DNA of 64,000 bases, taken from NCBI RefSeq assembly GCF_003589595.1, contig NW_020653945.1:11387697-11451696 (forward strand), read 5' to 3'. The notes beneath the pieces are model-generated. The model was not told where the DNA came from. It did not search any database and was given only the letters and a program-made list of their open reading frames with translations. Below, one piece after another: positions 44,475 to 56,325 of this stretch. The stretch's first letter is position 1, and the number at the start of each line of letters is the position of its first letter. The stretch comes from Hyposmocoma kahamanoa (taxonomy: Eukaryota; Arthropoda; Insecta; Lepidoptera; Cosmopterigidae). The translations under genes and the position numbers were made by a program.

Positions 44475-44775
44475 TCATCATTATCATTGTCATCATCCAC
44501 AGCCCAACTTCATCCACTGCTGGGTATAGGCCTCCTATAGTTTGTGCCATCTACGGCTTTCTATGAATTTAACTTTATATATAGAGATAGTCAAGGACAA
44601 AGGATATCGGATAACGAACTTAAAATGGAGCTGGACAGGATATATTGCGAGTCGTGGTAAGATAGATGGAGTAAAGCAATAACCGAATGGCGGCCAAGAA
44701 ATGGTTATAGAAACGTACGACGTCCTTTAGCAAGTTTGGTGAACGATATCGTCAAAGTTGTTAAATAAGTACTCA
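44475..44775. mobile_element. RTE-like LINE debris
   Basis: 44475-44560 (minus) contains a (TCATCATT)n-type tail and CCACTGCTGGGTATAGGCCT, a motif I associate with 3' ends of RTE-type LINEs in moths. 44600-44770 (plus) translates to the C-terminal end of an RTE-like RT: MELDRIYCESW, stop, DRWSKAITEWRPRNGYRNV, RRPLA. Two short fragments in opposite orientation. Confidence 0.55.
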
Positions 44776-46705
44776 TAATAATGTAATGATAATTAAAGTT
44801 AATAATAAAATTCTTTAATGAACCAAGTCACTGTAAGTTTTGATTGAGAAGAGTAATTGCAGTGATCTCATGTAACCGTACTTTATTCTCTTTGCCAAAA
44901 ATTGAAATTAAGCTGTAACACAAAGGCTGTATATTTTAAACAGGTGCGAAAACAGTCACAGTTGGCCATTGTTGTTGTGCACTCTTGCGTAAGTTTAAAC
45001 CTGCGAATCATATAGTTTGGCTCTTATTTTATGTGCAGTTTACCATTGTGCAAAATAATAATTTGTTTTATTGTTTGTTTACTTGCATGCGTAGGACGTT
45101 TTGGCATATTCTCCCTTGATGTTCATAGATGTTTATAGTCACAGATCTTTAAATTAACCCGTGATATAGGTATATCACGTTACGCTCAGGGTCGGAGTCA
45201 GGGCGCTCTAAGCCCTAGAGTAAAAATTAAAAAAAAAATATGTGAAATGTTTGCCTTTCTAATATGTGTACGTAAAATAAATCCGATGGAAGATGTAGCG
45301 TGTGCTATACAGTTTTGTTATAAAACTAGTAAGGGCGTTAATGCTTAACCTCATCTTAAAATGTTCCTCGCATAATGTCACATAATGTTAACACATTCGC
45401 GCGAGATACGTATATGTACTATGCCGCCCTAAACATTTTGTAAGTGATGTAGAACAACGTATTATGCGTTGTTTAATTACTTTTATTTCATCGAAGAACG
45501 TAAGAGAACGCTATTTGGCCATACAAAATCTTAATATTGACGTCATTATCCTAAAAAATATCAAAATATTGAATCTGTAACGACACGTAATATCGAAAAT
45601 TCACAGGATAAAAGCACTACTCACACATACTGATTGTTGGCATACACGCGCAACGTCGTCGGCGGGCTTCTTTTTGGACGCGATGTTTATTTACGTCAGA
45701 ACCATTATTTTTTACATTCATTTAATAACCTGTAGAATAAACGTATAAACGTTTGCATTAACGTACGAGAAGTATCTGCCACAGCGTATCAGTCGGAAAA
45801 TGCACGATATTCGCGCGAATGCGTTAAAATCCCATGCAATTAATTACATTTTTTTTATTCAGATATTATATATAGATACTTAGATTAAAAATATTAATAT
45901 TTTTTATGCGTGGCTAGTGGTAAATCCAGCCCTGATTAAGCTCCAGTGTGGCATGGGGACAATGTTTATAATGTAAGTAAGGAGTACCTTTAATTATCGC
46001 AATTACCTGGCACAAAATACACATAATACATTTCTTAGAATGCTCAATTAGCTGTAAAACTTATTACACTTACTTAAGATTTAGAGCTTTGATTTCGATT
46101 TGATTGGCAACAAAAACGCTTATTTCCATCATTAATAACTTACATGGCTATCTAAAATGGTTAATAATTAGCACTTGAGTGTAAATTTCTTTGCTCACGC
46201 TTTATGAGATAATATTAATGTACCCATACGTAGAAATAAATAACAGAATCTATTTTTGACATAGGCAATGCAAGAACGTTTGGTTTCATATCGATGGCGG
46301 TTTGAGATAATGATTGTAATCTGAGAAACAAAAGGTTGTGAAATAATCATCGATGAGTTTGATGTCATGGGCATGTTGGATATCGTTGATTGATTATTTG
46401 TGTGTGTCTTGTGTCTTTGTGTGTGACCTTTTGAGTAGGCGCAAAAAAACAAATTACTAGAAATAATTTTATATAGCAATATTATATGACACCTTTGGTC
46501 TAAAAATGATACCCGATATTGCCCTTGAAGAGTAAAAAAGGGGTTTCATCCAAAAACGTGGTACGAGGTTTCCAAATTTAGCCGACGATGTGCTCTTCAA
46601 TTTAATGAAGTGTGCGAATTTGCCAATCCGCATTAGCCCCGCATTGTGAGGTATGTGCCCAGCAATGGCTATATATAAATTTAACTATTTGCTAGAGTGC
46701 TGTTG
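44776..46705. other. Intergenic, nothing recognised
   Basis: AT-rich sequence without a supported gene. A 94-codon minus-strand frame at 46195-46479 has no recognisable domain. Confidence 0.5.
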
Positions 46706-46900
46706 ATTTTTTTATGATAACAGGTCACGGGACGAACAAGTCGTGCGCTTGGTGGTAAGCGACACGCCAATCCATGACAGTGGCAGTGCCATTCAGAGCT
46801 TTAAATACCAAAGATCTGAGGGGCACTGCCATTGCGCCCGTCAACCTGAGACATAAGTTGACAAATCCCATGTGCCTGTAATTTCACCAACGTTGAATGA
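46706..46900 (+). repeat. Dispersed repeat family C, copy 4
   Basis: GGTGGTAAGCGACACGCCAA, then AACCTGAGACATAAGTTGAC and CCATGTGCCTGTAATTTCAC. Truncated before the AATGCTCACATT segment. Confidence 0.75.
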
Positions 46901-47635
46901 TTCAAACCAATGTGCTCTCCCGGCGTCCACAATTACGTTTACGGTAGCGATCTATTGTAAGGCATAAGTTCAAAACATTATGTTTGTACTAACGCGTTCG
47001 CCACCGCCGAGTTTGGCGTAACGTAACATAATTATGAGGAACTACTGACATGATCGCGGACGCGTCTGCAGCTGCACGCTTTTGGTTGACAAAGGTTTTC
47101 ACGGAAATTAATTTCGTTTTGGTTAATTTACACATAATATAACCTATTTTAAAAGTATAAGTATATCAATGAAATATAAGTATATGTAAAAGTATTTCAT
47201 AGATTTCTCACAGATGGCGCTAGGGCAAAAAAGTAGTTGTAGGACAAGGAGTGTTAAAGTACTTTAGATGTTGTAGAAGGGACATTTTGCTTCATAGAGG
47301 CAAATGGAGAATAAACAATGTGATGTTTAAATGTTTTAAACGTCATAAAAATCTCAAGAATTAAGAAATGGAAGACAAAACAGGTTTTCCTAGAATAAAT
47401 TAATTATTAATGCAACCGACGTTTCGTGATTCTACGAGATATGCATGCGTATACGCAGCGGTCAAGGTCTTCGGCTTTCAGCTTCCCAGCTTAATAATAT
47501 ATGCGTCTGAGAATTGCCACACAAAACTGCTGCGTCAGATATATTGTAAAATTAACAGTGTTTGTGTGCATTGCGCAAGAGGTCCAGGTAATTCTTAAAA
47601 ATCAATTTAGTAGAAGCTGAGCTTCTTGTGATATA
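46901..47635. other. Unassigned stretch
   Basis: No recognised element. A 62-codon plus-strand frame at 47410-47598 ends near a possible donor CCAG|GTAATT but has no family match or acceptor, so it is not called. Confidence 0.4.
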
Positions 47636-48115
47636 GTTGGTCCAGGGAATAACTGCCGCCTTACCTATTTCTGCCGCCAAGCAGTAATGTGTGCATTACT
47701 GCGTTCCGGTTTTGCAGGGTAAGGGTGCTGGTGAAATTACAGGTACATGGGACTTGTCAACTTATGTCTCAGGGTGATAGGCGCATGGGAGTATCCCTCA
47801 GATCTTTGCGATTTAAAGCTTTGATAGGCACTTGCAACTGTTATGGACAAACGTTTAACTGCCTCCGTGGCCGAACGGTTACCATGCCGGACTGCCACGC
47901 AGAGGTCCCAGGTTCGATTCCCGGGCTGGGAGAAATATTTGTATGGCCTACATTTATTTCTCTCGTGAGTTTGGGTGTAATTTGTGGTTGTCTATGTGTG
48001 TGTCCATGGCACCCGCGACACAGGGTTTCCCTAGTGCGGGGCTATGTTGAGAGTGAGCGTTATTATAAACGTGTCTCTTAACACCAAGCGCGCGATTTGT
48101 TCGTCCCGTCACAAG
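47636..48115 (-). repeat. Dispersed repeat family C, copy 5, carrying a SINE
   Basis: Reverse copy: TTTCTGCCGCCAAGCAGTAA, ACTTATGTCTCAGGGTGATA and, after the SINE, CGCGCGATTTGTTCGTCCCG. Interrupted at 47855-48066 by SINE A copy 5. Confidence 0.85.
47855..48066 (+). mobile_element. tRNA-derived SINE (family A), copy 5, with target duplication
   Basis: The best-preserved copy: GTGGCCGAACGGTTACCATG (box A region) and CCCAGGTTCGATTCCC (box B), the body GTAATTTGTGGTTGTCTATG and an end GCGTTATTATA. Flanked by the direct repeat AAACGT at 47849-47854 and 48067-48072, marking an insertion into repeat C. Confidence 0.92.
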
Positions 48116-48569
48116 ATGCCTTAAAAAAAATCTATTCAATTTTACCAACAAATTTGTAATTTTCGATTATTATGAACATGTGAAAACGGTCTGTTTTCCT
48201 TTTTTTTTCTTAATTATCCAAGATCTATCTTTTGTGTGTTTGGTAATCTCACTCTAAATTAAGTTAAGAATGAGCTGATAAGACTGTGAAGATGTGCACT
48301 ATGTAACGTTCATTAATAGACTAGGTAAACTCATTCATATACCTAAGAAACCAATCAGTCGCGATGCACCTAAGACGGAAAATTGCATCGTAGATTGGTC
48401 GTCACGCAGTTCACACATTTCTGGCATTTAGTTTCCGTTTGCGTAAGCGGGATTCCTTGATGCCTAAAGGCCCCCATGTACGGCACGATTTGTTTTCACG
48501 ACCCGTCGATTCGGACATCAGTCCGAAACGTATATATATATATATATATACACATATATATATATATAC

Positions 48570-48610
<41 letters not shown>

Positions 48611-50599
48611 CGCGATATTAGTTACTATTGATACAACAATTTAGTAGTTTGGTATTTACATGGTACAATTCCTAACGTACTTTTGTCAATAACGTGCTTA
48701 GAAATAAGACATCGTGGTTTTATTTAGTATGAAGATTATTTACTTTTTTGTTTTGTTTCACGTTACTTATATATAGTGATAATAATACTTTATACGTAGT
48801 ACGGTTACTACCATTATTCATATAACTTAGCCAAGTTATGTTGTATGTACTTATTTTAATTTTACTAATTTTTATTTTAGATGGCAAAACGTCGAGTGAG
48901 GAAGGAGGGATTAAAACCGATACAACGCATTACTTAAAAACAGCAGTTTTGTCCTTAGGACGCGATTTGTTGAAAATTACTATGTTACAAGTTATTTCAG
49001 AAAATTTCTTAATATTGTATGCACTTGTTTGGTCAGAAGTGCCAATAACACCAGAACAATTGGTTATTTTGGTTTTCAGAAAGAGACTGATTTGATTTCA
49101 TTGTAACAGCGTACAAAGTGCGTTTTTGCATTTTAATTTTAATAAATATTTACGGCATTTTAAATGTAGCAGACTTGTAGATTTATTCATATTTAAAACA
49201 AAATATACGCCCTATATTTAAAAACTACATTAGTTACATCAATAAAATGGACCAATATATTGGACTCCAGGTGAGTTACAGCAAAATCACTTCTCGAAAC
49301 TTATGTGGTATTTTGTTGCGCCATATGTTACAATTTCTATATACAGCAAAATTGCTGCTTGGTTTTGAAAACGCAATTGCTGTAACTAGTATAAAATCCA
49401 TGTTAAACCAACTTTAGAATATTTTCGTCAATACTATTTGATGGCTGTTCCGTTTATATACATCATACTTTAAAATTGACTTTCTACTAATTCAAATTAA
49501 AAAGAAATGATTTTTTGAAATAGTTTTTCGACCCTGGTGTAAAGTCCTATTTTTCGAGATACGATAAGATCGCTTTCCGGCGTCGATATATATATATATA
49601 TATATTGCGATTTAAATATATCTAAGTACATACCAAAAAGTACAAGTAGCACAGAAAATATGATTCACTGTGTAGTCTATGTAAACATTTTATTCTGCCA
49701 CAATAAGGTTATATACCTATTTAAGGTCCATTGCCGCACCCTTTTAACAATATTGGTCGCAAAAGTGATTACGAAACCAAACTTACATGTTGGTAGACAC
49801 TTTTGTTACCCAGGTAGCCTTGTTCTTGTAAATACTTTAATCCGGGTTTATGTTTTTCGTTATTCCCTGCTGAGTTTTTAAATATTTAAATCGTCGAATA
49901 CGTTGCTGTAACTATATGAGATGATTTGTTATTTGTTTCTTAATTTTACTCTCCGCAGAACCCTAATTTACACGTCGTTGTCATTAAGGCTTTAAATGTT
50001 ACATTTGTATATATTCCCCGTCCAAATCATAATCTCATAAACGAATTAATTCTATTTTTTTCGAACATACCAGCTATCTTTATCTTAACCATCGCTATAT
50101 TTTGTGGGGTTCTCGTTCTTGCGAGTAATTCCTTTTTTTAAATGATGGACGAATAGAACTTTGTCACCCTTCACACACCTTTGTGATCCTTCCACCCGGA
50201 GAGTATATCTTCTTCAAAGTATCAATGCAGTAAATCTAATCCTTTATATATGTCCCTTATTTGTCTCAATCTGGACTAATGGCGGACTGCGGGATTAATG
50301 AATTTTCTTTGACGCGGAATTTCTATGCGATCTAAAGCGCTTGTCATCGGGAACTGCCCCTAAAAGCGGAAAGAAACCTTTTAAAATAATCATACCCCAG
50401 ATTTCTCTTGACAATATCTCTGCTTATGACAATGTTTTACTTTTGCTTCTCAAGAGCAACATGTAAAATCTAAGTATTCCCAAGCGGTTGACGCATATTG
50501 TATTATAAAGTAACATCATATCACGGGTTACCTCCATCTTCTTATATATCAAGTCTTTACCTATGAAATTGCCGTTGTATGTAGGAAAGTTGAAACCAA
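48116..50599. other. Intergenic with a TA microsatellite
   Basis: Holds a GGAC-ATCA-GTCC-GAAAC hairpin (48513-48529), a long (TA)n tract (about 48529-48605) and a short one near 49587. An 85-codon frame at 48838-49095 follows an acceptor-like TTTTATTTTAG at 48879 and could be a terminal exon, but no family or upstream exon is seen. Confidence 0.4.
48529..48605. repeat. TA microsatellite
   Basis: Runs of TATATA broken by CACATA and CGTTTA. It directly follows a hairpin-GAAACG sequence, an arrangement seen in repeat ends rather than a random tract. Confidence 0.95.
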
Positions 50600-50930
50600 T
50601 TTTTTTTTACAAAAAAGTATTTGAATAAAAGTTTGTTCATGTAAAAGTCAACAGCACGGGTATTGTGAGGTCTTGCAAAGCGTAATTCATTACCATGCTT
50701 TACCGAAAATTTTATCTTTCAAAAAGGTATACATATACAGAGGAAAACAATGAGTCTGTTGGGACAAGATTTTGGCAGTATGGCGGATGACAAAAAGTCT
50801 CTAACTTCAGTTTTTGCAATTTTACCAACGACTGTTGTGTAATATGAGTTGTCAGGCAGAAACAATGGCTGAAAAAGAAGTTTACCATTCTCAATTGTTT
50901 AACTGCAAGTTTCTACACAATTATTTCCAA
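50600..50930 (-). pseudogene. mariner transposase relic, second family
   Basis: On the minus strand HPPYCQNLVPTDSLFSS resembles the HPPYSPDLAPTDY block around the third catalytic Asp of mariner transposases, preceded by KLQKLKLETFC. The upstream and downstream parts are only faintly recognisable across stops. It differs from the mariner at 28136-29627. Confidence 0.6.
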
Positions 50931-53619
50931 TTCTTGACAGTAACGGTCAGCGTTATTGCGACACCAAATGGCAAGAAGCTGTAGTGAATAACACCAGCGC
51001 TAGACTATTAAGCTTTAAGCGCTCAGGTTGTGGGATACCGATTTGTCAAGAGTCTAGGTTCGATTTTGCAAATTTGCTGCAAATGATCCATTATAATTGT
51101 GATAATAACGGCAAAAGCCGATGAAAACTCATTCGCGTTTGAGACGAATTCGCTTTCAATTGATCACTATCTCGACTTTTTTCAGGCGTCCATGTAGTTT
51201 GTTTGCGACATCAATAGTTCTAGAAGGAAAGCGGATAAAATAATAACGCACTGTTTGTTTGTTGGTAGCAGTGCCAGTTAACCGTGACCATGGGACCTGT
51301 ACAGAGCCCGAAACGTTGACTTATTAGGAAACACAACTTTACGCGATTTAGATCCTAAAAATAGTTTAATTTCCAAAGTGCTGATCTCTGTTTCCGGCTG
51401 GTTAGAGAACGCCTGAAGACGTTTAAACTCTGCCTTATTTTGTCAGAACTGATGGTTTTCTAATAAAGCTCGTATTGGAGCACCCGAAATTAAAAATTGA
51501 AATTAAAAAAGAGACTTGTCGAATCAATTTTCACAAGAGAAATGGCTACTATTTTTGAAGCAATAGATTGCATCTTAAATCATAAACTAAAAAATAACGA
51601 TTCCAAAGTTCCATTTTACGTTAGGCAAAATTACATTTTCACTTAAAGTCAAAAGAAGCCCTGTGTAAATGTCACAGTGAAGACATTACAGTTGCTCTGA
51701 CATAGATCCCCAGTCAGGGTGGTATTACGGTAACGAGACTGCCAACTCTAGTGCGAAATTTGCTGTTACATCAGTATATATAGCTGTTACAAACTTATAA
51801 TCTCGGTTCCAAACTTCCAATCCGTCTACGACTTGGGCATACTTGTATTTCGGTATTCCTGGTTAACTGCGAATTCGAGATCAATATTATTTTCATAAAC
51901 TTGCCAAAGTATTATAGATCTCGATACGTACGTAACTAAAAACATTGAAATTTAGTTGAATTCGGAAAATAATATTTGACATTGAGTTTATTTTTTCAAC
52001 ACTAAGTCATTTCAGGTTGCGCGTTTTCTCCATTTGGTTTAGATCCTCAAAACAGTCAAAAACGTCTCCAGTGTGTACCAATTACCGATTGCGCAGAGTT
52101 TTATCATAACCTAGTTGGCAATAATGACCAATCCCAAGATGGCAAGTCAAGTTTTATAAAAAGCGAGATAAAGTAATTGTTGCAAAATTTCAACCAGTTT
52201 TTGTGAAATTGGAACTTTTGGCGTGTGTTTCGCGCATTTTTTGTTACAACGTTGCAATGCCAATTGTATACCTACACACTTACTACATTAGTTGGATTTA
52301 AGTATACTGTATGTTCGTCAGTTGTTATATTCCTGAAGATTAAAAGCCAGCAATCTAACAACCTTCTCGTATCTTGTGGTGTAAGTATATTATCACAGTG
52401 AGGGAAATGCAGAAATCTGTTTAGTGTAATGTTATTTTCTTCTGGCGTCTTCTTTGTGGATCTCACATCACTTTTTAGTGCGAATTGTCTTACGCAAAAC
52501 CCCGCGGTTTAAATAATAGGATGAGAAATTAACCTGGGTTAATAGAAACAAAATGAGTTAATGCTCAATGGATATGTCATTTTTCAGTCTACTGTACATG
52601 AGTTTAGCAAGTGTTAATAGAAAAAGTCGAGTGACCGATGCATCGCTGCGATGTTGCAACTGCAAGTATGTGCAGTAACATATTTTAGATAGGAGTGTGA
52701 GTGGGTATTGCGATTTATTGTTAATATAAAAACTCTCCTTAAGTGATCGGCACAATGTCTTATACTTTAACGTATTTTAAGAATAGGAATAATACAATAA
52801 TGGTGCACCGTGATAAACGCTTTTGTTTTAGAAAAAATAAATGTGTTATTGGCAGCACATATTCCGTTATCACAATGGATATAATCAAGTATTAAGAAAA
52901 ATTACAATTCTTAATAAGAAAGAAGAAAGAAATGGAGCACAGAAACAAAATCTAATACATTCGAAGCTTCCACAGTGAATAATTAAAAAAATATTTTTAA
53001 ATAAAAAAGATATTATGGAAAGGCCTTTGTTGTTGTTTAAGACGGTTTGGAATACAATCAATTCTAAAATTAGCTGAGTTAAAAATTTGTTGCAACATCA
53101 TCGAAATGGAATGTTTTGGCGATTCGATACTTGTAATGATCGGCGATGGATAAATGTCAGATAGCACTATTAAGCATGTTACTGATATCGTAACATTGTT
53201 CAAAAGACTATACTTTCAATATTATCTCATCCACAAAGAGATCTCAGAGACAATATTGTCTAGTGTCAAGTTCCCAACGTAATTGGTTCGGTCAAATAAA
53301 ATCTATTTAACGGATTTGTTTTTATTAACCAATTCTTATACGGGTTGTGTAAATCACTCAATATGTAATTAACGGATATTTTAAAAGTAATCGTGTTCAG
53401 TGTACGCATATAGAACTACCAATATAAACACTTTAATGCATACTTAACAGTGTTTGTATAGGTACTACTGAAAATTAAATGTAGAGAGCATAACTTGCGG
53501 TTGCCAATAATGTGACAAAATAACGCTTACATCAATAAAATAACGATTTCAACATCTATATTATAAATTATAAATTTTGGAATAACGAATGTGGTTTTCT
53601 GTTTCGGTTTCACAATACT
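50931..53619. other. Intergenic, one repeat-end relic
   Basis: Nothing recognised apart from the GTGACCAT-hairpin-GAAAC motif at 51284-51314. Short frames at 52272-52755 and 52997-53203 are not supported. Confidence 0.5.
51284..51314 (+). other. Hairpin motif GTGACCAT-stem-GAAAC (Penelope-end-like relic)
   Basis: GTGACCAT (51284-51291), stem GGG (51292-51294)/CCC (51307-51309), then GAAAC (51310-51314) and GTTGAC. Third instance of the arrangement described at 33476-33517, with a different and shorter stem. Confidence 0.4.
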
Positions 53620-53775
53620 ATAGCTATACAAAGGGGGAACGCTGCCAGCATCTTCGGCACCCTCGCGGCGACCCAATTTTATTCATAGTATAATTCAATC
53701 TTAGTTAGTAATTTCTAGTTAAATACCAGCTTTTATTGTATCTGTCTAAATAAATAAATTAAATAATAGCAAAAT
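53620..53775 (+). repeat. Probable LINE 3' end
   Basis: GC-richer AACGCTGCCAGCATCTTCGG and CACCCTCGCGGCGACCC followed by AT-rich sequence ending AAATAAATAAATTAAATAA, the layout of a non-LTR retrotransposon 3' UTR and tail on the plus strand. No protein part is present. Confidence 0.5.
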
Positions 53776-55644
53776 TGAAAATACCACAACCAAATGTCCA
53801 TATTCCACAAGCTGAGGATCGCATAAATGAGAACAAGCGAAAGATAAAAAGATTTTGTACGATTGACTAGACTACTTACTGGTTACCTCAGTTATATTAT
53901 AATATAAACAAATAATTCAATGTATTAGTCAATTATTATAATTACGTACTTACATCAGTAACACACAAAACTTAAAAAAACAATCAAACACATAAATTTA
54001 TTCAAAGGCAAATTTCACTCAATAATATTTTTAATTTTGATTATTATGTTCCGTACACGTCTTTTTTAAGTTTTAAACTTTTTTGAGTAATATATTGACG
54101 TGTTTCTTCCACGTTATTTACTATAGCATTTATTGCACGAGCACGGACCACGCGTAGCCCGAAGCATTGGGCGCGTGCGGTGCTCAGCGCGCACAATTTA
54201 AGGCTCAACGTTGAAATTGGCCTTGCATGCATGTGTTAACAGTACCTGTTTATGTATCTATTCCATATATATCTATTCATTATATGTCTGTAAAAAGAGG
54301 CACACTAGTTTCATTTAACTTGATATCGTAATTTCACCCATACACGGTTTATATTTTATATAAAAGCCATTACTAAAGAAAAAGCGAAACGTAATAACCT
54401 CAGTTTAAATAACACAACCAAACGTGATCATAACAATAGAATTCAGTAATGTTTAAGATGGTAAAAACGTTTCTCCTGAAAAGATAGTATTATTAGAAAT
54501 AAGAGGTACAGACAGCCGAAAGCTGTAACTGTCCCTATCGTATACTTAGTGGGAGTGAAGGAGGATCAAGTTGATTGCATTTATAGAGTTGGAATACTAG
54601 ACACATCGGTACTAGAGTTGTAACGGGAATGAAATCGGTATTGGTAATCGTAAAAATAGTTTTGTAGTTAGTAGCTCGTATTTGTATTTCATTGGCATTT
54701 GCCAATGCCAGCATTAGATTACGCAAAATGTACTTCGATCGCCAGAAAAAATAAACGTTTTTAGAACTGTGTGAGAATGTTAGATCATGCACTTGTTTTA
54801 ACAGAAAACTGTTTGAAGCTTAATCTTTCTGAAGAAACATTGTTGGCTTAAATTTCCCACTAAACGGAATTCTTCAGTTTTATAAAATAAATTAATATCT
54901 ATAATGTTTCATATATAAGATATTGTGTCTAATATACTAATACTAGCCTTATTGTAGTGACAAATTAATTAATTTTATAATTTCGCAATATTAATGTCAA
55001 GATTTTTTCATATAGGGTAAAATATTGCAGACTAAGTTTTTTTTGTAAACAATTCAAAGGCCAAATCTTTGTGAAAGCAGGAGGTTTGTATATACTTTCT
55101 TAATCCGAAAAGTTTCGAGGTGCTTTTGAAATGAATTTACGAAACAGAAAAAGTCGAAGTTGCTTGACCTACTTTCAATAGAGAAAGCCTAGTGCACTTT
55201 TAAAACAAATTATCGTGAAAATATCCTGAGTCCGAATGGCCTAGAACTAAGTAGGTTAATGGCTGATGTCCTGCCACGTTAAATTATTGCGATTATTTAC
55301 CATTGTAGTCATAAGCATCGTCAATCTTAGCCAAACCTTTGGGATTTTGATGTTAACGACATAGTTTAGTATTGTAGATGATGCGTATTCTGTTCAAGGT
55401 GTTATTTGAAATTTGATTATTTTAATTTGTATTGTAGGTATTCAATATGGAAATAAGTTTAATAAGTTTTAGGAAAAATGGTCGAGAGACTCCTAGCGTA
55501 TCTTCGGTGAAAATGATCTGGATTGACGAGGATGTGCGAGACGTGAATTGGAATATTTATTGATGTAATATTGAACATGATCACATGATGCATCGCGTGT
55601 GCTCACACGGGTTCATTTAATATCAATCGCGAGATTGTATACGC
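53776..55644. other. Intergenic, nothing firmly recognised
   Basis: A 62-codon minus-strand frame at 54044-54232 (GC-rich codons such as LCALSTARAQCFGLRVVRAR) stands out in composition but has no recognised family. Confidence 0.4.
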
Positions 55645-55755
55645 AACAGTCAAGAGCACGTCAAACTTGACACTTTATACTTTGGACGGTTGTTATCGTT
55701 ATTATATGAGTTGCATTTAAGTCTTAAGTGTCAAGCTTGACATGCTTGACCCTGT
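55645..55755. repeat. Palindromic MITE, GTCAAGAGCACGTCAAACTTG family
   Basis: Inverted ends GTCAAGAGCACGTCAAACTT and AGTGTCAAGCTTGACATGCT pair with few mismatches across a 60-bp centre. Related relics at 3218-3335 and 31943-32022. No coding capacity. Confidence 0.7.
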
Positions 55756-55938
55756 ACGAACTAAGATTTAAAAAATTATGGCTTTTCTGCAAATAATTGC
55801 AGAGTACCCTGCAGTAAAATTTTCGGAATTTGTCAACGAATTACTCTATTGGTATTTCAATAACTATGTTTATTTTACTATTTACAACCACAGCGCGAGC
55901 TTGCGATAGCTGTTAGTGGCATCTTTTATATATTTTTA

Positions 55939-56325
55939 ACCGACTTCAAAAAAAGAAGGAGGTTTTTAATTCGACTGTATGTTTTTTTATGTATGTTACG
56001 CGATGACTCGTGAACCTATGAACTGGTGAATCGTTGTGAACCGATTTTGATGACTCTTTTTTGTTGGAAAGAGGGTACCTCAGCATTCGTCCGATTTAAA
56101 TTTGAAGAAAATATTCCACCTCTAAGGGTGGCAAACTAGGGAATGAATCCGGTTTCGCGCAGTTTCCGGTAACAGATTTCAATAAAACTTGGCAAATAGA
56201 TGTAATTATTTTATTACTATAATAGCTTTATTTACATTTGTTTTACCTACTTGTATTGTATTAGGTATATTGTGTGGTATATATATTGTATTAATTCCAC
56301 GAATTTTTGAAGTGGGTTTTTTAGT
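55939..56325 (+). repeat. Dispersed repeat D, copy 3
   Basis: Starts ACCGACTTCAAAAAAAGAAG and ends TTTTTGAAGTGGGTTTTTTA, the clearest pair of inverted ends in this family. The internal ATTCGACTGTATG and CACCTCTAAGGGTGGCA match copy 1. The frames at 56189-56499 over it are not genes. Confidence 0.8.

Noticed and set aside
47410..47598. Frame with a possible donor at its end, considered as an exon
   Set aside because: No acceptor, no partner exon and no recognised family; length is within chance.
48439..48621. 60-codon frame ending in an Ile/Tyr/Thr run
   Set aside because: It reads through the TA microsatellite; low complexity only.
48838..49095. 85-codon frame after an acceptor-like TTTTATTTTAG
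   Set aside because: Acceptor alone is weak evidence in T-rich DNA; no upstream exon or homology seen. Left as a remark in the intergenic entry.
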